Origin: Muribaculum gordoncarteri
Lineage (GTDB): Bacteria > Bacteroidota > Bacteroidia > Bacteroidales > Muribaculaceae
NCBI RefSeq assembly: GCF_004803695.1
Contig: NZ_CP039393.1
Span: 2,728,001 to 2,792,000, forward strand
DNA: 64,000 nt
Direction of reading: 5' to 3'
Part shown: positions 47,435 to 57,964 of the stretch, in pieces
Layout of the letters: every line of letters begins with the position of its first letter
How positions within the stretch are numbered: the stretch's first letter is position 1
Made by a program: the position numbers and the translations under genes
The notes under the pieces: generated by a model
Databases searched by the model: none
Told to the model about the DNA's origin: nothing
The model's input: only the letters and a program-made list of their open reading frames with translations

Positions 47435-48520
47435 TCATTCGGTCACCTCGCGGAGCAGAAAAATCTCGGTAGGGAAATGGTCGGAATAGCCATTCAGGAA
47501 CTCTCCGCGTGAATAAGTACGCAACGGAGTGTCCTTATATTGACCCGAAGGCGTGCGCAGGAATCGCTTGTTAAACACAGTGCATTTCCAATACTGCAGC
47601 CCCACATCCTCGCCGTCGACAAGATTTCCCGAGAGGATAATCTGATCAAACAGGTTCCACTTGCCGCGATAGGACAATGTGCCGACACCATGGTCGATGA
47701 CTCTCCAGAAGGGATTATAGAATCCGTGGGGCTTGGCCTTCTTCATGTCACGCACCGCACCGAGCGACTTGGCACACGACTTGTCGAACGGATCATCGTT
47801 CAAGTCGCCCATCACGATTACACCCTGATCGGGGTTTACGGTCCAAAGCGAATCGGCGATATGCTTCGACAGCTCGCCGGCAGCCTCACGCAGGTAGCTC
47901 GACTCATCCTGTCCGCCAAGGCGCGAAGGCCAGTGGTTGACAATAAAGCTCATGGGCTTGTCAAGCAACGAACCGGTAACGCACAGCTGGTCGCGAGTAC
48001 GAAAATCGGGGTTATCGGGAATCACGAGAGTGTGAGCCGTAACATTCTCCACGGCAAAATAGAGCGGATTGTAAAGCAACGCCACATCGATACCGCGAAG
48101 GTCGGGCGACTCATGATGTACAATCTGCAATCCCCACGGGTCGCGGCCCTCCTCGGCAAGACGATTGTCGACAGCCTTGACAAGGTCCTCAACCACGCTG
48201 CGGTTCTCGACCTCACTGATGCCTATTATGGCAGGCCCGAGCGGAGTTTCGGGTGTAGCCATGGCCGATATGGCTCGCGCAAGGTTGTTGACTTTTTTCC
48301 AATATTTGTCGCTATCCCACTTACGGGCACCTTGAGGCGAAAACTCAAGGTCATACTTGCCGTTGGCATTTATCGTGTCAAATAGATTCTCCAAGTTATA
48401 GAAGGCGACACCCACGATAAGATATTGCTTATCGGAATCAGACGAAGCGTCACGCTTACCGGCCACGGCATTTAATGCCACAATCAGTGCCAAAAAGGAT
48501 ATGAATATTAGTCGACGCAT
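47435..48520 (-). CDS. Secreted endonuclease/exonuclease/phosphatase family protein
   Basis: 361 residues with signal peptide (MRRLIFISFLALIVALNAVAG). The fold is recognisable from FYNLENLFDTIN (metal-binding Asn/Glu), IIGISEVENRSVVEDLV (catalytic Glu), FIVNHWPSRLGG, VIVMGDLNDDPFD and the final SDHFPTEIFL (catalytic Asp-His). It is predicted to act outside the cytoplasm on nucleic acid or a phosphoester. It is transcribed alone from a -7 box at 48569-48576. Confidence 0.87.
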   Translation of the reverse strand: MRRLIFISFLALIVALNAVAGKRDASSDSDKQYLIVGVAFYNLENLFDTINANGKYDLEFSPQGARKWDSDKYWKKVNNLARAISAMATPETPLGPAIIGISEVENRSVVEDLVKAVDNRLAEEGRDPWGLQIVHHESPDLRGIDVALLYNPLYFAVENVTAHTLVIPDNPDFRTRDQLCVTGSLLDKPMSFIVNHWPSRLGGQDESSYLREAAGELSKHIADSLWTVNPDQGVIVMGDLNDDPFDKSCAKSLGAVRDMKKAKPHGFYNPFWRVIDHGVGTLSYRGKWNLFDQIILSGNLVDGEDVGLQYWKCTVFNKRFLRTPSGQYKDTPLRTYSRGEFLNGYSDHFPTEIFLLREVTE

Positions 48521-48568
48521 GATAATGATTATGTATTTTCAATTAAAATCAGACATGAAAACATATTA

Positions 48569-48576
48569 CAAATATA
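48569..48576 (-). promoter_or_regulatory. -7 box of the endonuclease-like gene
   Basis: The minus strand reads TATATTTG, 48 bases upstream of the start. Confidence 0.55.
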
Positions 48577-48677
48577 TAACATTTCACGCAATCGCGCCAA
48601 CTTTACCATGCAAAAAGCAACCTCCATGCAGATAATATCGTTACATAATAATATATTAATGTATAGCTAACGGTGAT

Positions 48678-48711
48678 TTTGATGAAAATTCACCGATAAT
48701 TAGTAACTTTG
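48678..48711 (+). promoter_or_regulatory. Promoter of aroQ
   Basis: TTTG at 48678-48681 and TAACTTTG at 48704-48711 lie 22 bases apart, with the aroQ ATG 35 bases downstream. Confidence 0.65.
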
Positions 48712-48746
48712 CATGAATAAACGTTCAATGAACAAACAGATTTGAC

Positions 48747-49175
48747 ATGAACATAACCATCATCAACGGCCCAAACCTGAACCTGCTCGGAGTCAGAGAA
48801 CCGGGAATCTACGGCTCAAGAGGATTTGACTCCTACCTGGAGGAGTTGCGCAAGTTATACCCGCAAGTCGACATAGCCTACTTCCAGAGCAACCACGAGG
48901 GCGACATCATAGACAAGCTCCACGAAGTGGGGTTCGGAGCAACCGACGGCGTGGTGCTCAATGCCGGAGCCTACACCCACACCTCGCTCGCCATAGCCGA
49001 TGCCATATCAGCCATTAATGCGCCGGTGATAGAGGTACATATAAGTAATGTACACGCGCGAGAGGAAGTGCGTCACCACTCGATGATATCGGGAGTGTGC
49101 CGAGGAGTCATAGCAGGCTTCGGGCTCGACAGCTACCGACTTGCGTTGGAACACCTCTTAAACAGCCGGCAATAA
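48747..49175 (+). CDS. aroQ: 3-dehydroquinate dehydratase, type II
   Basis: 142 residues, the normal length for type II enzymes. Motifs are INGPNLNLLGVREPGIYG at the start, FQSNHEGDIIDKLHE, LNAGAYTHTSLAIADAI, and EVHISNVHAREEVRHHS with the catalytic His. It dehydrates 3-dehydroquinate in the shikimate pathway. The next gene, pyk, starts 52 bases downstream. Confidence 0.95.
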   Translation: MNITIINGPNLNLLGVREPGIYGSRGFDSYLEELRKLYPQVDIAYFQSNHEGDIIDKLHEVGFGATDGVVLNAGAYTHTSLAIADAISAINAPVIEVHISNVHAREEVRHHSMISGVCRGVIAGFGLDSYRLALEHLLNSRQ

Positions 49176-49227
49176 TGCCGAAGCTGTGTCACGCATATTT
49201 TTTCAAAATCCTATAATTCACTCTACA

Positions 49228-50688
49228 ATGAACAAATTTACAAAAATAGTAGCCACCATATCGGACCGTCGATGCGACATACCGTTCATTCAGTCGCTCT
49301 ACGACAACGGCCTCAATGTCGTGAGAATGAATTCGGCACACCTCCAGCTTGAAGGCTTCCGCCGCATAGTCGACAATGTTCGCGCAGTGTCGCCTTCGAT
49401 AGCCATACTCATGGACACGAAAGGGCCTGAGATACGCACTACGACCAACAAGGACGACCTTACGCTGTCGTTCTCGGCCGGCAACAAAGTGACATTCATC
49501 GGCGACCCCAACGGCACCACCGACAATGACACCATATACCTCTCCTACTCCAACATCGCCAACGATATCCGCTCCGGAATGCACCTGCTAATCGACGACG
49601 GCGAGCTGGACTTCCTCATCGACAGCATCGACGGATACCAAATATACGCAACAGCGCAGAACGGAGGCGAACTCGGTTCGCGCAAGAGCGTCAACATACC
49701 GGGAGCAAGCATAAACCTGCCGTCGCTCACCGAGCGCGACCGCACCAACATAGGATATGCCATAGACCTCGGACTCGACTTCATCGCACACTCATTTGTG
49801 CGCAGCGCACAGGACATACGCGACATTCAGGAGATACTTGACTCACGCAACAGCAGCATCAAGATAATCGCCAAAATAGAGAACCAGGAGGGCATCGACA
49901 ACTTCGACGAGATACTCGACGCCTCCTATGGCATCATGATAGCCCGCGGCGACCTCGGAATCGAAGTCCCGGCCGAACGCATTCCGGGCATACAGAGCTC
50001 GCTCATCAACAAGTGCATCCTCAAACACAAGCCGGTGATAGTGGCCACGCAAATGCTTCACTCGATGATAAACAGTCCGCGCCCGACACGCGCCGAAGTG
50101 AGCGACATTGCCAATGCAGTAAACCAGCACACCGACGCCCTCATGCTCAGCGGCGAAACGGCCTATGGCAAATATCCCGTAGAGGCGATAGCCACAATGT
50201 CGAGAGTAGCCTACGAAGTGGAAAAATCGCTTGCCAACACACGCATCACCCCGACAGTCGAAGCCGATGTCACATCGTTTCTTTCGCGACAGGCGGTAGC
50301 CTCATCGGAAACACTCGGCACCAAAGCCATAATAACCGACAGCTACACCGGGCGCACGGCACGCTACATATCATCCTACCGCGGCAGCTACCCCACCCTC
50401 GCAATATGCCATCACGAGCATGTGGTAAGATTACTCGCCCTATCCTATGGAGTAATAGCCATGTACCAGCATCGCGCCGAATCATCGCGCCGATACCTAA
50501 TAACCGGGCTTGAGCACCTGATTGAAGCCGGCTTGCTCACCCGCGAGGACGGCATAGCCTATCTCGGAGGATCATTCGGCGAAGGTCACGGCACATCGTT
50601 CCTTGAAATCAACCGCGTAGGGAAAATAATCGAGAACTACTCGTCATTTGAACTACCCAATCTTGAAGAAGCCAACACATGCAATTGA
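49228..50688 (+). CDS. pyk: Pyruvate kinase
   Basis: 486 residues from ATG 49228 (MNKFTKIVATISDRRCD), the usual N-terminus. It transfers phosphate from PEP to ADP. Visible motifs are LMDTKGPEIRTTT, IIAKIENQEGIDNFDEI with the catalytic Lys, IMIARGDLGIEVP, and VATQMLHSMINSPRPTRAEVSDIANAV. The C-terminal allosteric domain is present. The final codons overlap the O-methyltransferase start by 10 bases. Confidence 0.95.
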   Translation: MNKFTKIVATISDRRCDIPFIQSLYDNGLNVVRMNSAHLQLEGFRRIVDNVRAVSPSIAILMDTKGPEIRTTTNKDDLTLSFSAGNKVTFIGDPNGTTDNDTIYLSYSNIANDIRSGMHLLIDDGELDFLIDSIDGYQIYATAQNGGELGSRKSVNIPGASINLPSLTERDRTNIGYAIDLGLDFIAHSFVRSAQDIRDIQEILDSRNSSIKIIAKIENQEGIDNFDEILDASYGIMIARGDLGIEVPAERIPGIQSSLINKCILKHKPVIVATQMLHSMINSPRPTRAEVSDIANAVNQHTDALMLSGETAYGKYPVEAIATMSRVAYEVEKSLANTRITPTVEADVTSFLSRQAVASSETLGTKAIITDSYTGRTARYISSYRGSYPTLAICHHEHVVRLLALSYGVIAMYQHRAESSRRYLITGLEHLIEAGLLTREDGIAYLGGSFGEGHGTSFLEINRVGKIIENYSSFELPNLEEANTCN

Positions 50689-51320
50689 CAGTCGACGAAT
50701 ACATATTGTCGCACATCGACCAGGAACCAGCGCACCTGCAGAAGCTCAACCGCGACACACACGTGATGTGCCTCTACGCCAACATGTGTTCGGGGCATCT
50801 TCAGGGAAGACTCCTAAAGATGCTCACACGCATGATAAAGCCGAAGCGCTTGCTTGAGCTGGGCACATTCACCGGCTACTCGGCGCTATGCTTCGCCGAA
50901 GGGATGCCGGAAGGCGCCGAACTGCACACGGTGGAGATAAACGACGAGCTCGAGGATTTCATACGCCAACGATTTGACGAATCGCCTCAAGCCGGTCAGA
51001 TACACCTGCACATAGGCGATGCCGAAAAGATAGTGCCGTCGCTCGGAGGCAAGTGGGATCTTGTGTTCATCGACGCCAACAAGCGCAACTATCTCGACTA
51101 CTACAACCTCGTGCTGCCACATGTCAACGACGGCGGATTCATAATCGCCGACAACACGTTATGGTATGGCAAGGTGGCCGACGAAAGCGCACATGACGCA
51201 CAGACCGTAGGCATCCTCTCGTTCAATGACTTTGTAGCCGCCGACAACCGCGTCGAGAAGGTGATGCTGCCGTTGCGCGACGGCTTGACGATAATCTACA
51301 AGAAGCCTGCCGACAGTTAA
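50679..51320 (+). CDS. SAM-dependent O-methyltransferase (catechol-type family)
   Basis: 213 residues: LLELGTFTGYSALCFAEGMP (SAM motif I), LHTVEINDELEDFIRQRF, IHLHIGDAEKIVPSLGGKWDLVFIDANKRNYLDYYN (metal-binding Asp and adjacent Asn) and FIIADNTLWYGKVADES. This is the class I, Mg-dependent methyltransferase family 3, with unknown small-molecule substrate. It overlaps the end of pyk. Confidence 0.9.
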   Translation: MQLTVDEYILSHIDQEPAHLQKLNRDTHVMCLYANMCSGHLQGRLLKMLTRMIKPKRLLELGTFTGYSALCFAEGMPEGAELHTVEINDELEDFIRQRFDESPQAGQIHLHIGDAEKIVPSLGGKWDLVFIDANKRNYLDYYNLVLPHVNDGGFIIADNTLWYGKVADESAHDAQTVGILSFNDFVAADNRVEKVMLPLRDGLTIIYKKPADS

Positions 51321-51381
51321 CATTGCAGCAACCACGAGCGTTATTCATTATAAGAAGTTCAACCAAAAACAGTATATAATC

Positions 51382-51759
51382 ATGGAATCAACCCGTCAAG
51401 CAAAAATAGCACGACTCCTTCAGAAGGAGATGAGTGAAATATTCCGTCAGCAGACAGCCAAAACCCACGGCGTCATCGTGTCGGTGAGCGCAGTGCGCGT
51501 GTCGCCCGACTTAAGCATAGCTCGAGCTTACCTGTCGGTGTTCCCGTCGGACAAAGCCGCCGAAATGCTCGAAAGCATCAACCGCAGCGCGAAGACAATA
51601 CGCTACGAGCTGGCACAGAAGGTGCGCTACCAGTTGCGCAAGACACCCGAACTTGCATTCCACCTCGACGACTCGCTCGACTATCTTGAAAACATCGACA
51701 ACCTCCTGGCAAAGGACCACAAGGAAGACCAGAAGCCCACACAACAGCCCGAGCAGTAA
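51382..51759 (+). CDS. rbfA: Ribosome-binding factor A
   Basis: 125 residues with the KH-like RbfA fold: RQAKIARLLQKEMSEIFRQ at the start, VSAVRVSPDLSIARAYLSVFP in the middle, and the helical RYQLRKTPELAFHLDDSLDYLENIDNLL. It assists late 16S/30S maturation. The stop TAA runs directly into the ATG of the permease gene. Confidence 0.94.
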   Translation: MESTRQAKIARLLQKEMSEIFRQQTAKTHGVIVSVSAVRVSPDLSIARAYLSVFPSDKAAEMLESINRSAKTIRYELAQKVRYQLRKTPELAFHLDDSLDYLENIDNLLAKDHKEDQKPTQQPEQ

Positions 51760-52989
51760 ATGTTTACACTCCGAGTCGCCTTACGATACCTTTTCTCCAA
51801 GAAAACCCATAGTGCAGTCAATGTCATCTCCCTCATTTCGGTGACCGGGGTGGCTCTGGCATCTATGGCCATTGTGTGCGTGTTGTCGGTGTTCAACGGA
51901 TTCACCGACCTCGCATCAGATAAGATATCACAGCTGTCGCCCGACCTGCGCATAGAGCCCGTGCGGGGAAAGGCGATTGCCAACGCCGACTCGCTGTGTT
52001 CCGTCGTAGCCAATGTCGAGGGCGTCATGACGGCAGCTCCCACAATCGAGGAGCGGGCGCTTGCCATCTACGGGCCTCACCAGATGCCCGTGACTCTTAA
52101 AGGCGTCACATCAGACTACGACATACTGACCGGCATACGTGACATAGTGAAGGACGACGGCGACTTCCTGCTTACCGAGGACGACCTCGGCGATTTCGCC
52201 ACACTGAGCGTAGGTGCCGCCATAAGCCTGGAGGCACATCCCGGATTTGAACAGCAGCTGATGCTCTACGCACCCAAGCGCACTGGAAGGATAAATCCCG
52301 CCAATCCGGCAAGCTCGTTCCGCGCCGACTCGCTGCTTGTGGGCGGAGTGTTTCAGGTCGAGCAACCCGAATATGACACCGACCTCATACTCGTGCCAAT
52401 CGATGTCACGCGAAAGCTTCTCGACTACACCACCGAAGCCACAGCTCTTGAAATCAAATCCGACGACAACATCGAGTCGACCGCATCGCGGCTACGCGAA
52501 GCATTAGGCCCCGACTTCAAGGTGAAAAACCGCATGGCTCAGCAAGAGGAGTCGTTCAGGATGATAGCCATCGAAAAGTGGATAACATTCCTGCTGCTCG
52601 CATTCATTCTCATCATAGCATCGTTCAATGTCATATCAACACTGTCGATGCTCGTCATCGAGAAGGACGACAACATACGCACCCTCTATTCCCTCGGAGC
52701 GTCACGCAACACCATAGCCCGAATATTCCTGCTCGAAGGATGGCTCATATCGCTCCTTGGAGGAGTCATAGGCATCATCGCCGGAGTCATCCTCAGTCTT
52801 GCACAACAGTGGGGAGGATTCATCAAGCTCGGAGGCAATCATGACGCAATGTCGATCGACACCTATCCCGTGCGCGTCGAGTGGATCGACCTGCTTGCAG
52901 TGCTCGCCCTCGTGGCCCTCATCGGATGGCTCACATCGACCGTCACCTCGATATTCACACGCCGCCAACTCAACCGCAAGAGAGCGTAA
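51760..52989 (+). CDS. LolC/LolE-like lipoprotein-releasing ABC permease
   Basis: 409 residues with four membrane segments in the MacB/FtsX layout: one near the N-terminus (about 20-45), a large periplasmic domain, then three (about 270-295, 325-350, 370-395). The N-terminal RYLFSKKTHSAVNVISLISVTGVALASMAIVCVLSVFNGF is typical of LolC/E. It should extract lipoproteins from the inner membrane together with a LolD ATPase encoded elsewhere. It follows rbfA without a gap. Confidence 0.88.
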   Translation: MFTLRVALRYLFSKKTHSAVNVISLISVTGVALASMAIVCVLSVFNGFTDLASDKISQLSPDLRIEPVRGKAIANADSLCSVVANVEGVMTAAPTIEERALAIYGPHQMPVTLKGVTSDYDILTGIRDIVKDDGDFLLTEDDLGDFATLSVGAAISLEAHPGFEQQLMLYAPKRTGRINPANPASSFRADSLLVGGVFQVEQPEYDTDLILVPIDVTRKLLDYTTEATALEIKSDDNIESTASRLREALGPDFKVKNRMAQQEESFRMIAIEKWITFLLLAFILIIASFNVISTLSMLVIEKDDNIRTLYSLGASRNTIARIFLLEGWLISLLGGVIGIIAGVILSLAQQWGGFIKLGGNHDAMSIDTYPVRVEWIDLLAVLALVALIGWLTSTVTSIFTRRQLNRKRA

Positions 52990-53077
52990 TGCGACAGCCA
53001 AGGCCCTCGACAATAGTTAATATTTATTAAAATTTCGACATAACTCGACAATGCGACACTCCTCAAAAACCGTATAG

Positions 53078-53108
53078 TTGCATATCGTATAAATAAATCG
53101 TATCTTTG
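53078..53108 (+). promoter_or_regulatory. Promoter of the rimP-nusA-infB operon
   Basis: TTG at 53078-53080 and TATCTTTG at 53101-53108, separated by 20 bases. Confidence 0.75.
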
Positions 53109-53125
53109 CAAATAGATTCGACAAC

Positions 53126-53149
53126 CAGAGGGGGCGACAGTCCCCTCTG
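53126..53149 (+). promoter_or_regulatory. Leader hairpin of the rimP-nusA-infB operon
   Basis: CAGAGGGG pairs perfectly with CCCCTCTG around an 8-base loop, followed by ATTGTTTAT. It lies in the untranslated leader before rimP and could be an attenuator through which NusA controls its own operon (inference). Confidence 0.6.
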
Positions 53150-53183
53150 ATTGTTTATGTAATTCTCACTCAACAATCTCACG

Positions 53184-53651
53184 ATGATAGACAAGCAATT
53201 ACTTATCGACACCATCCAAGAGGCGATAGCCGATACCGATGTATTTCTCGTAGAGGTACAGGTGAAGCCCGACAACTCAATAATCGTGGAGCTTGACAGC
53301 GACACGGCAGTCGACATCGACACCTGCGCCGATCTTACCCGCCGCATCGAGGAAACATTTGACCGCGATGTCGAGGACTACGAGCTTGAGGTGGGTTCGG
53401 CAGGACTGACCTCACCGTTCAAGATACGCCGCCAATATGTAAAAAACATCGGCAACGAGGTGGAAGTGCTCACCGGCGACGGCCGCAAGCTCAAAGGCGT
53501 GCTCACCGAGGTGGGCGACGACGACTTCACCATCGAGGTACCCCGCAAGGTCAAGGAGCCCGGACAAAAACGCCCCGTCATCGTGAACGAGCCCTTGAAA
53601 ATGAAATTTACCGATAACAAATACGTGAAATATTTAATACAATTCAAATAA
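53184..53651 (+). CDS. rimP: Ribosome maturation factor RimP
   Basis: 155 residues. The N-terminal alpha/beta domain includes VFLVEVQVKPDNSIIVELDSDTAVDIDTCADLTRRIEE and YELEVGSAGLTSPFK; a C-terminal Sm-like barrel follows. It helps assemble the 30S subunit. It is the first gene of the conserved rimP-nusA-infB cluster; nusA begins 10 bases later. Confidence 0.92.
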   Translation: MIDKQLLIDTIQEAIADTDVFLVEVQVKPDNSIIVELDSDTAVDIDTCADLTRRIEETFDRDVEDYELEVGSAGLTSPFKIRRQYVKNIGNEVEVLTGDGRKLKGVLTEVGDDDFTIEVPRKVKEPGQKRPVIVNEPLKMKFTDNKYVKYLIQFK

Positions 53652-53661
53652 GATTACCCCT

Positions 53662-54918
53662 ATGGCTAAGAAAGAGGAAACCACCAACATGGTGGAACGA
53701 TTTGCCGAATTTAAGGAGCTTAAGCATATCGACAAGACAACGATGATCTCCGTGCTTGAGGAGTCATTTCGCAATGTGTTGGCCAAGATGTTTGGCACCG
53801 ATGAAAACCTCGATGTAATCATGAACCCCGACAAGGGCGATGTACAGATATTCCAGAACCTCGAAGTCGTTCCCGACGGAGAGGTGACGAATCCCTATAC
53901 CCAAATCTCGCTCAGCGATGCACGCGCCGACCAGAACCCCGAAGTGGAGATTGGCGAAGAGCACACCCGCGAGATCATATTCGAGAAGTTCGGCCGCCGC
54001 GCAATCCTGAACCTTCGCCAGACTCTTCAGTCCAAGATTCTCGACTTGCAGAAAGAGGCCATCTACTCGCAGTTCAAGGGACGCGAAGGCGACCTCGTGT
54101 CAGGCGAAGTTTATCAGACCTGGAGCAAAGAAACCCTCCTCATCGACTCAGAGGAAAACGAGCTTCTTCTTCCCAAGAGCGAAGCCATTCCCGGCGACTT
54201 CTTCCGCAAAGGCGAAACAGTGCGCGCCGTCATCCTTCGCGTCGACAACAAGAACAACAACATCCGCATCACCGTATCGCGCACATCCGACGAATTCCTG
54301 CGCCGCCTCTTTGAGCTTGAGGTTCCCGAAATACACGACGGCCTCATCAACATACGCGCCGTGGCACGCATCCCCGGCGAACGCGCCAAGATAGCCGTAG
54401 AGAGCTACGACGACCGCATCGACCCCGTAGGAGCATGCGTAGGCGTCAAGGGCTCACGCATCCACGGCATCGTGCGTGAATTGCGCAACGAAAACATCGA
54501 TGTAATCAACTATACATCCAATCCCGAACTATTCATCCAGCGAGCTCTCAGCCCCGCCAAGATATCGTCGATCAGGCTCAACACTGAGGAGAAACGCGCC
54601 GAAGTGTTCCTCCGTCCCGAGGAAGTGCCTCTTGCAATCGGTAAGGGCGCCCTTAACATCAAGCTCGCTTCAAAACTCACCGGCTACGTAATCGATGTAT
54701 ATCGCGACACCGGCGAGGAGTTCAACGACGACATCTATCTCGACGAGTTCAAGGACGAAATCGACGGATGGGTCATCGACGCACTCAAGAACATCGGATG
54801 CATCACCGCCAAAAACGTGCTTGCAATGCCGCGTGACCTTCTCATCGAGAAGGCCGACCTTGAAGAGGACACCGTTGATCAGGTGATTTCCATCCTCAAG
54901 GCTGAATTTGAAGACTAA
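53662..54918 (+). CDS. nusA: Transcription factor NusA
   Basis: 418 residues: N-terminal RNA-polymerase-binding domain (1-130), S1 domain (about 135-200), and two KH domains (about 205-345, with [34 protein letters not shown]). The C-terminal extension (about 350-418) holds one helix-hairpin-helix-like segment, [27 protein letters not shown]. It modulates pausing, termination and antitermination. Confidence 0.95.
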   Translation: MAKKEETTNMVERFAEFKELKHIDKTTMISVLEESFRNVLAKMFGTDENLDVIMNPDKGDVQIFQNLEVVPDGEVTNPYTQISLSDARADQNPEVEIGEEHTREIIFEKFGRRAILNLRQTLQSKILDLQKEAIYSQFKGREGDLVSGEVYQTWSKETLLIDSEENELLLPKSEAIPGDFFRKGETVRAVILRVDNKNNNIRITVSRTSDEFLRRLFELEVPEIHDGLINIRAVARIPGERAKIAVESYDDRIDPVGACVGVKGSRIHGIVRELRNENIDVINYTSNPELFIQRALSPAKISSIRLNTEEKRAEVFLRPEEVPLAIGKGALNIKLASKLTGYVIDVYRDTGEEFNDDIYLDEFKDEIDGWVIDALKNIGCITAKNVLAMPRDLLIEKADLEEDTVDQVISILKAEFED

Positions 54919-54944
54919 ATTTCGACAACCCCCTTTTCACATAT

Positions 54945-57900
54945 ATGGCGAGAATAAAGATAAGCAAAGTAGCAAAAGATTTAAACATTGCCCTTCCCAC
55001 AGTAATTGAATTTCTTCAATCCAAGGGCATCAACATCGACATGAATCCCAATTCACGTATCGATGAGGATGCTTACAACCTGTTGGTAGCGGCTTACAGC
55101 AGCGATAAAGCTCAAAAGAGCAAGTCGGAGAAGCTCTCGTCCGACCGCCAGAAAGAGAGAGCGGTAAAACCCGAACCCAAAGCCGAGCCCGAGGCTAAGG
55201 AGATAAAAATCCCCACAACCACAATCAAGCCCAAGGTAGTGGGACACATCGACCTTGACGCTCACGGTAAGCCCGTAAAGAAATCGGAGCCCGAGCCCAA
55301 GGCTGTAGAAACTCCCAAGCCCGAACCCAAGGCTGAACCTAAACCTGAGCCCAAGCCTCAGCCCCAACCCGAGGTAATCAAGCCCGAGCCTAAGGCTGTA
55401 GAAACGCCCAAACCCGAGCCCAAGGTTGAACCGAAGCCCGAGCCCAAGCCCCAACCTAAAGCCGAGCCCAAGCCCGAAAAGCCCGAACCCGCTGCAAAGC
55501 CCGTTCAGGAGCCTCGTGCCGAGGTAAAGCCCGAAGCTCCCAAGCCCGAGATGAAAAAAGCCGAAGCTCCCGCGCCCAAAGAAGAGCCCAAGCCTCAGCC
55601 CCAGAAGGAGCCGGTTCAGGATGAGCCCGCAGCCTCCGACGATGTGTTCACAATGGAGCGCACCGTTTCAGGTCCTCAGCTCAACGTAATCGGAAAAATC
55701 GACTTGTCGGCCATCAACCAGCAGACTCGTCCCAAGAAAAAGAGCAAGGAAGAGCGTCGCAACGAGCGTATAGCCAAGGATCGTGCAGCCCAGAACGCCC
55801 AGGGTGGTGCAGGTGCACAGCAGTCGGGCGACCGCAAAAAGCGTCGTCGCATCGGCAAGGAGAAGGTCGACATCGAAAAGACATCCAACCAGCAGCCCTC
55901 ACAGCGTGGCGGTGATTCGGAAAAAGGACAAGGGGGAGGTTCTCGCCACGAACGCAACCGTGAGCGCGACAGAGATCGCGAACGCGACCGTGAATGCGAA
56001 CGCGAAAGAGCGCCCAAATCCAAGGAGCGCAACAAGCGACCCATCCACGCCGAAGCCAATGAGGAGGATGTTCAGAAGCAGGTAAAAGAAGTGCTTGCAC
56101 GCCTCACCAACAAGGACAAAGGCCAGAAGAAAGGCGCGAAGTGGCGTAAGGAAAAACGCGAGGCCTTCCAGTCACGCGAGCGCGAAGCTGCCGAAATGGA
56201 AGCAGCTGAGAGCAAGGTGCTGAAGCTCACTGAATTTGTTACAGCCAACGACCTCGCTGTAATGATGGATGTACCCATCAACAACGTAATCGCAACGTGC
56301 ATGAATCTCGGCGTAATGGTGTCGATAAACCAGCGCCTTGATGCCGAAACCATAAACATTGTGGCCGAGGAGTTTGGCTACAAGACCGAATACGTTTCAG
56401 CCGAAGTGGTTGAAGCCATACATCAGGAAGAGGATGATGAGGACAACCTTACCACCCGTCCGCCGATTGTCACCGTAATGGGACACGTGGACCACGGTAA
56501 GACCTCGCTGCTCGACTACATCCGCAACGCCAACGTGATTGCAGGCGAGGCCGGAGGTATAACCCAGCACATCGGAGCCTACAATGTCAAGCTCGGCGAC
56601 GGCCGACGCGTTACATTCCTTGACACACCCGGTCACGAAGCGTTTACCGCCATGCGTGCCCGCGGAGCCAAGGTCACCGACTTGTGTATTATCATCGTCG
56701 CAGCCGACGACAACGTGATGCCCCAGACCGTTGAGGCCATCAACCACGCATCGGCAGCAGGCGTGCCTATAGTATTTGCCATCAACAAGATTGATAAGCC
56801 CACCGCCAATCCCGACAAGATCAAGGAGGAGCTCGCAGCCATGAACTACCTCGTTGAGGATTGGGGCGGAAAATACCAGTCGCAGGACATCTCGGCCAAG
56901 AAGGGCCTCGGAGTCGACGAACTCATGGAGAAAGTGCTCCTTGAAGCCGAAATGCTCGACCTTAAAGCCAATCCCGACCGTCCCGCAACAGGCTCAATCA
57001 TCGAGTCGTCGCTCGACAAGGGTCGCGGTTACGTAGCCACAGTGCTTGTCCAGAACGGAACTCTCCACGTTGGCGACATAATCCTTGCCGGAACTCACTT
57101 CGGAAAGGTGAAAGCTATGTTCAACGAGCGTAACCAGCGCATAAAGGAGGCCGGTCCGGCAGTTCCCGCACTTGTACTCGGTCTTAACGGAGCACCCACC
57201 GCAGGCGACACATTCAATGTAATGGCCACCGAGCAGGAAGCCCGCGAAATAGCCAACAAGCGCGAACAGCTTCAGCGCGAACTCGGACTACGCACCAACA
57301 AGCGTACAACCCTCGAGGAGATTGGCCGTCGTCGCGCCATAGGCAACTTCCACGAGCTCAACATCATCGTCAAGGGCGATGTCGACGGTTCGATTGAGGC
57401 CCTGTCCGATTCACTCATCAAGCTTTCGACCGAAGAGGTACAGATCAACGTGCTTCACAAGGCTGTGGGCGAGATTTCGGAAAGCGATGTCACTCTTGCT
57501 GCGGCATCCGACGCTATCATCATCGGCTTCCAGGTGCGTCCCTCACAGGCCGCCCGTCGTGCCGCCGAGCGTGAAGGCGTTGAAATACGACTCTATTCGG
57601 TTATCTATCAAGCCATCGAGGAGGTCAAGGACGCAATGGCCGGAATGCTTGCACCCGAGCTTAAGGAAGAGGTGCTCGGTACTGCCGAAGTATTGCAGAC
57701 CTACCACATCTCCAAGGTGGGCACAATCGCCGGAGCAATCGTGCGCGAAGGAAAAATCAAGCGTTCTTGCAAGGTGCGCCTGATTCGCGAAGGTATCGTG
57801 CGCTACACCGGCGAGCTCGGCTCTCTGAAACGCTTCAAGGACGATGTAAAGGAAGTGCTTACGGGTTATGACTGCGGTCTAAGCATAGCAGGCTACAACG

Positions 57901-57962
57901 ATCTTCAGGAAGGCGACTTCATTGAAGCGTTTGAGGAAGTTGAAGTAAAGAAGCAACTCTAA
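54945..57962 (+). CDS. infB: Translation initiation factor IF-2
   Basis: 1005 residues. An N-terminal IF2_N-like domain (1-50) is followed by a low-complexity linker of Pro-Glu-Pro-Lys repeats (about 65-220), then basic and RERDRDRE-rich parts, a second IF2_N-like domain (about 425-480), and the GTPase: [18 protein letters not shown] (G1), [17 protein letters not shown] (G3), FAINKIDKP (G4). Domains II to IV follow. It delivers initiator tRNA to the 30S subunit. It is 26 bases downstream of nusA. Confidence 0.97.
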   Translation: MARIKISKVAKDLNIALPTVIEFLQSKGINIDMNPNSRIDEDAYNLLVAAYSSDKAQKSKSEKLSSDRQKERAVKPEPKAEPEAKEIKIPTTTIKPKVVGHIDLDAHGKPVKKSEPEPKAVETPKPEPKAEPKPEPKPQPQPEVIKPEPKAVETPKPEPKVEPKPEPKPQPKAEPKPEKPEPAAKPVQEPRAEVKPEAPKPEMKKAEAPAPKEEPKPQPQKEPVQDEPAASDDVFTMERTVSGPQLNVIGKIDLSAINQQTRPKKKSKEERRNERIAKDRAAQNAQGGAGAQQSGDRKKRRRIGKEKVDIEKTSNQQPSQRGGDSEKGQGGGSRHERNRERDRDRERDRECERERAPKSKERNKRPIHAEANEEDVQKQVKEVLARLTNKDKGQKKGAKWRKEKREAFQSREREAAEMEAAESKVLKLTEFVTANDLAVMMDVPINNVIATCMNLGVMVSINQRLDAETINIVAEEFGYKTEYVSAEVVEAIHQEEDDEDNLTTRPPIVTVMGHVDHGKTSLLDYIRNANVIAGEAGGITQHIGAYNVKLGDGRRVTFLDTPGHEAFTAMRARGAKVTDLCIIIVAADDNVMPQTVEAINHASAAGVPIVFAINKIDKPTANPDKIKEELAAMNYLVEDWGGKYQSQDISAKKGLGVDELMEKVLLEAEMLDLKANPDRPATGSIIESSLDKGRGYVATVLVQNGTLHVGDIILAGTHFGKVKAMFNERNQRIKEAGPAVPALVLGLNGAPTAGDTFNVMATEQEAREIANKREQLQRELGLRTNKRTTLEEIGRRRAIGNFHELNIIVKGDVDGSIEALSDSLIKLSTEEVQINVLHKAVGEISESDVTLAAASDAIIIGFQVRPSQAARRAAEREGVEIRLYSVIYQAIEEVKDAMAGMLAPELKEEVLGTAEVLQTYHISKVGTIAGAIVREGKIKRSCKVRLIREGIVRYTGELGSLKRFKDDVKEVLTGYDCGLSIAGYNDLQEGDFIEAFEEVEVKKQL

Positions 57963-57964
57963 TC

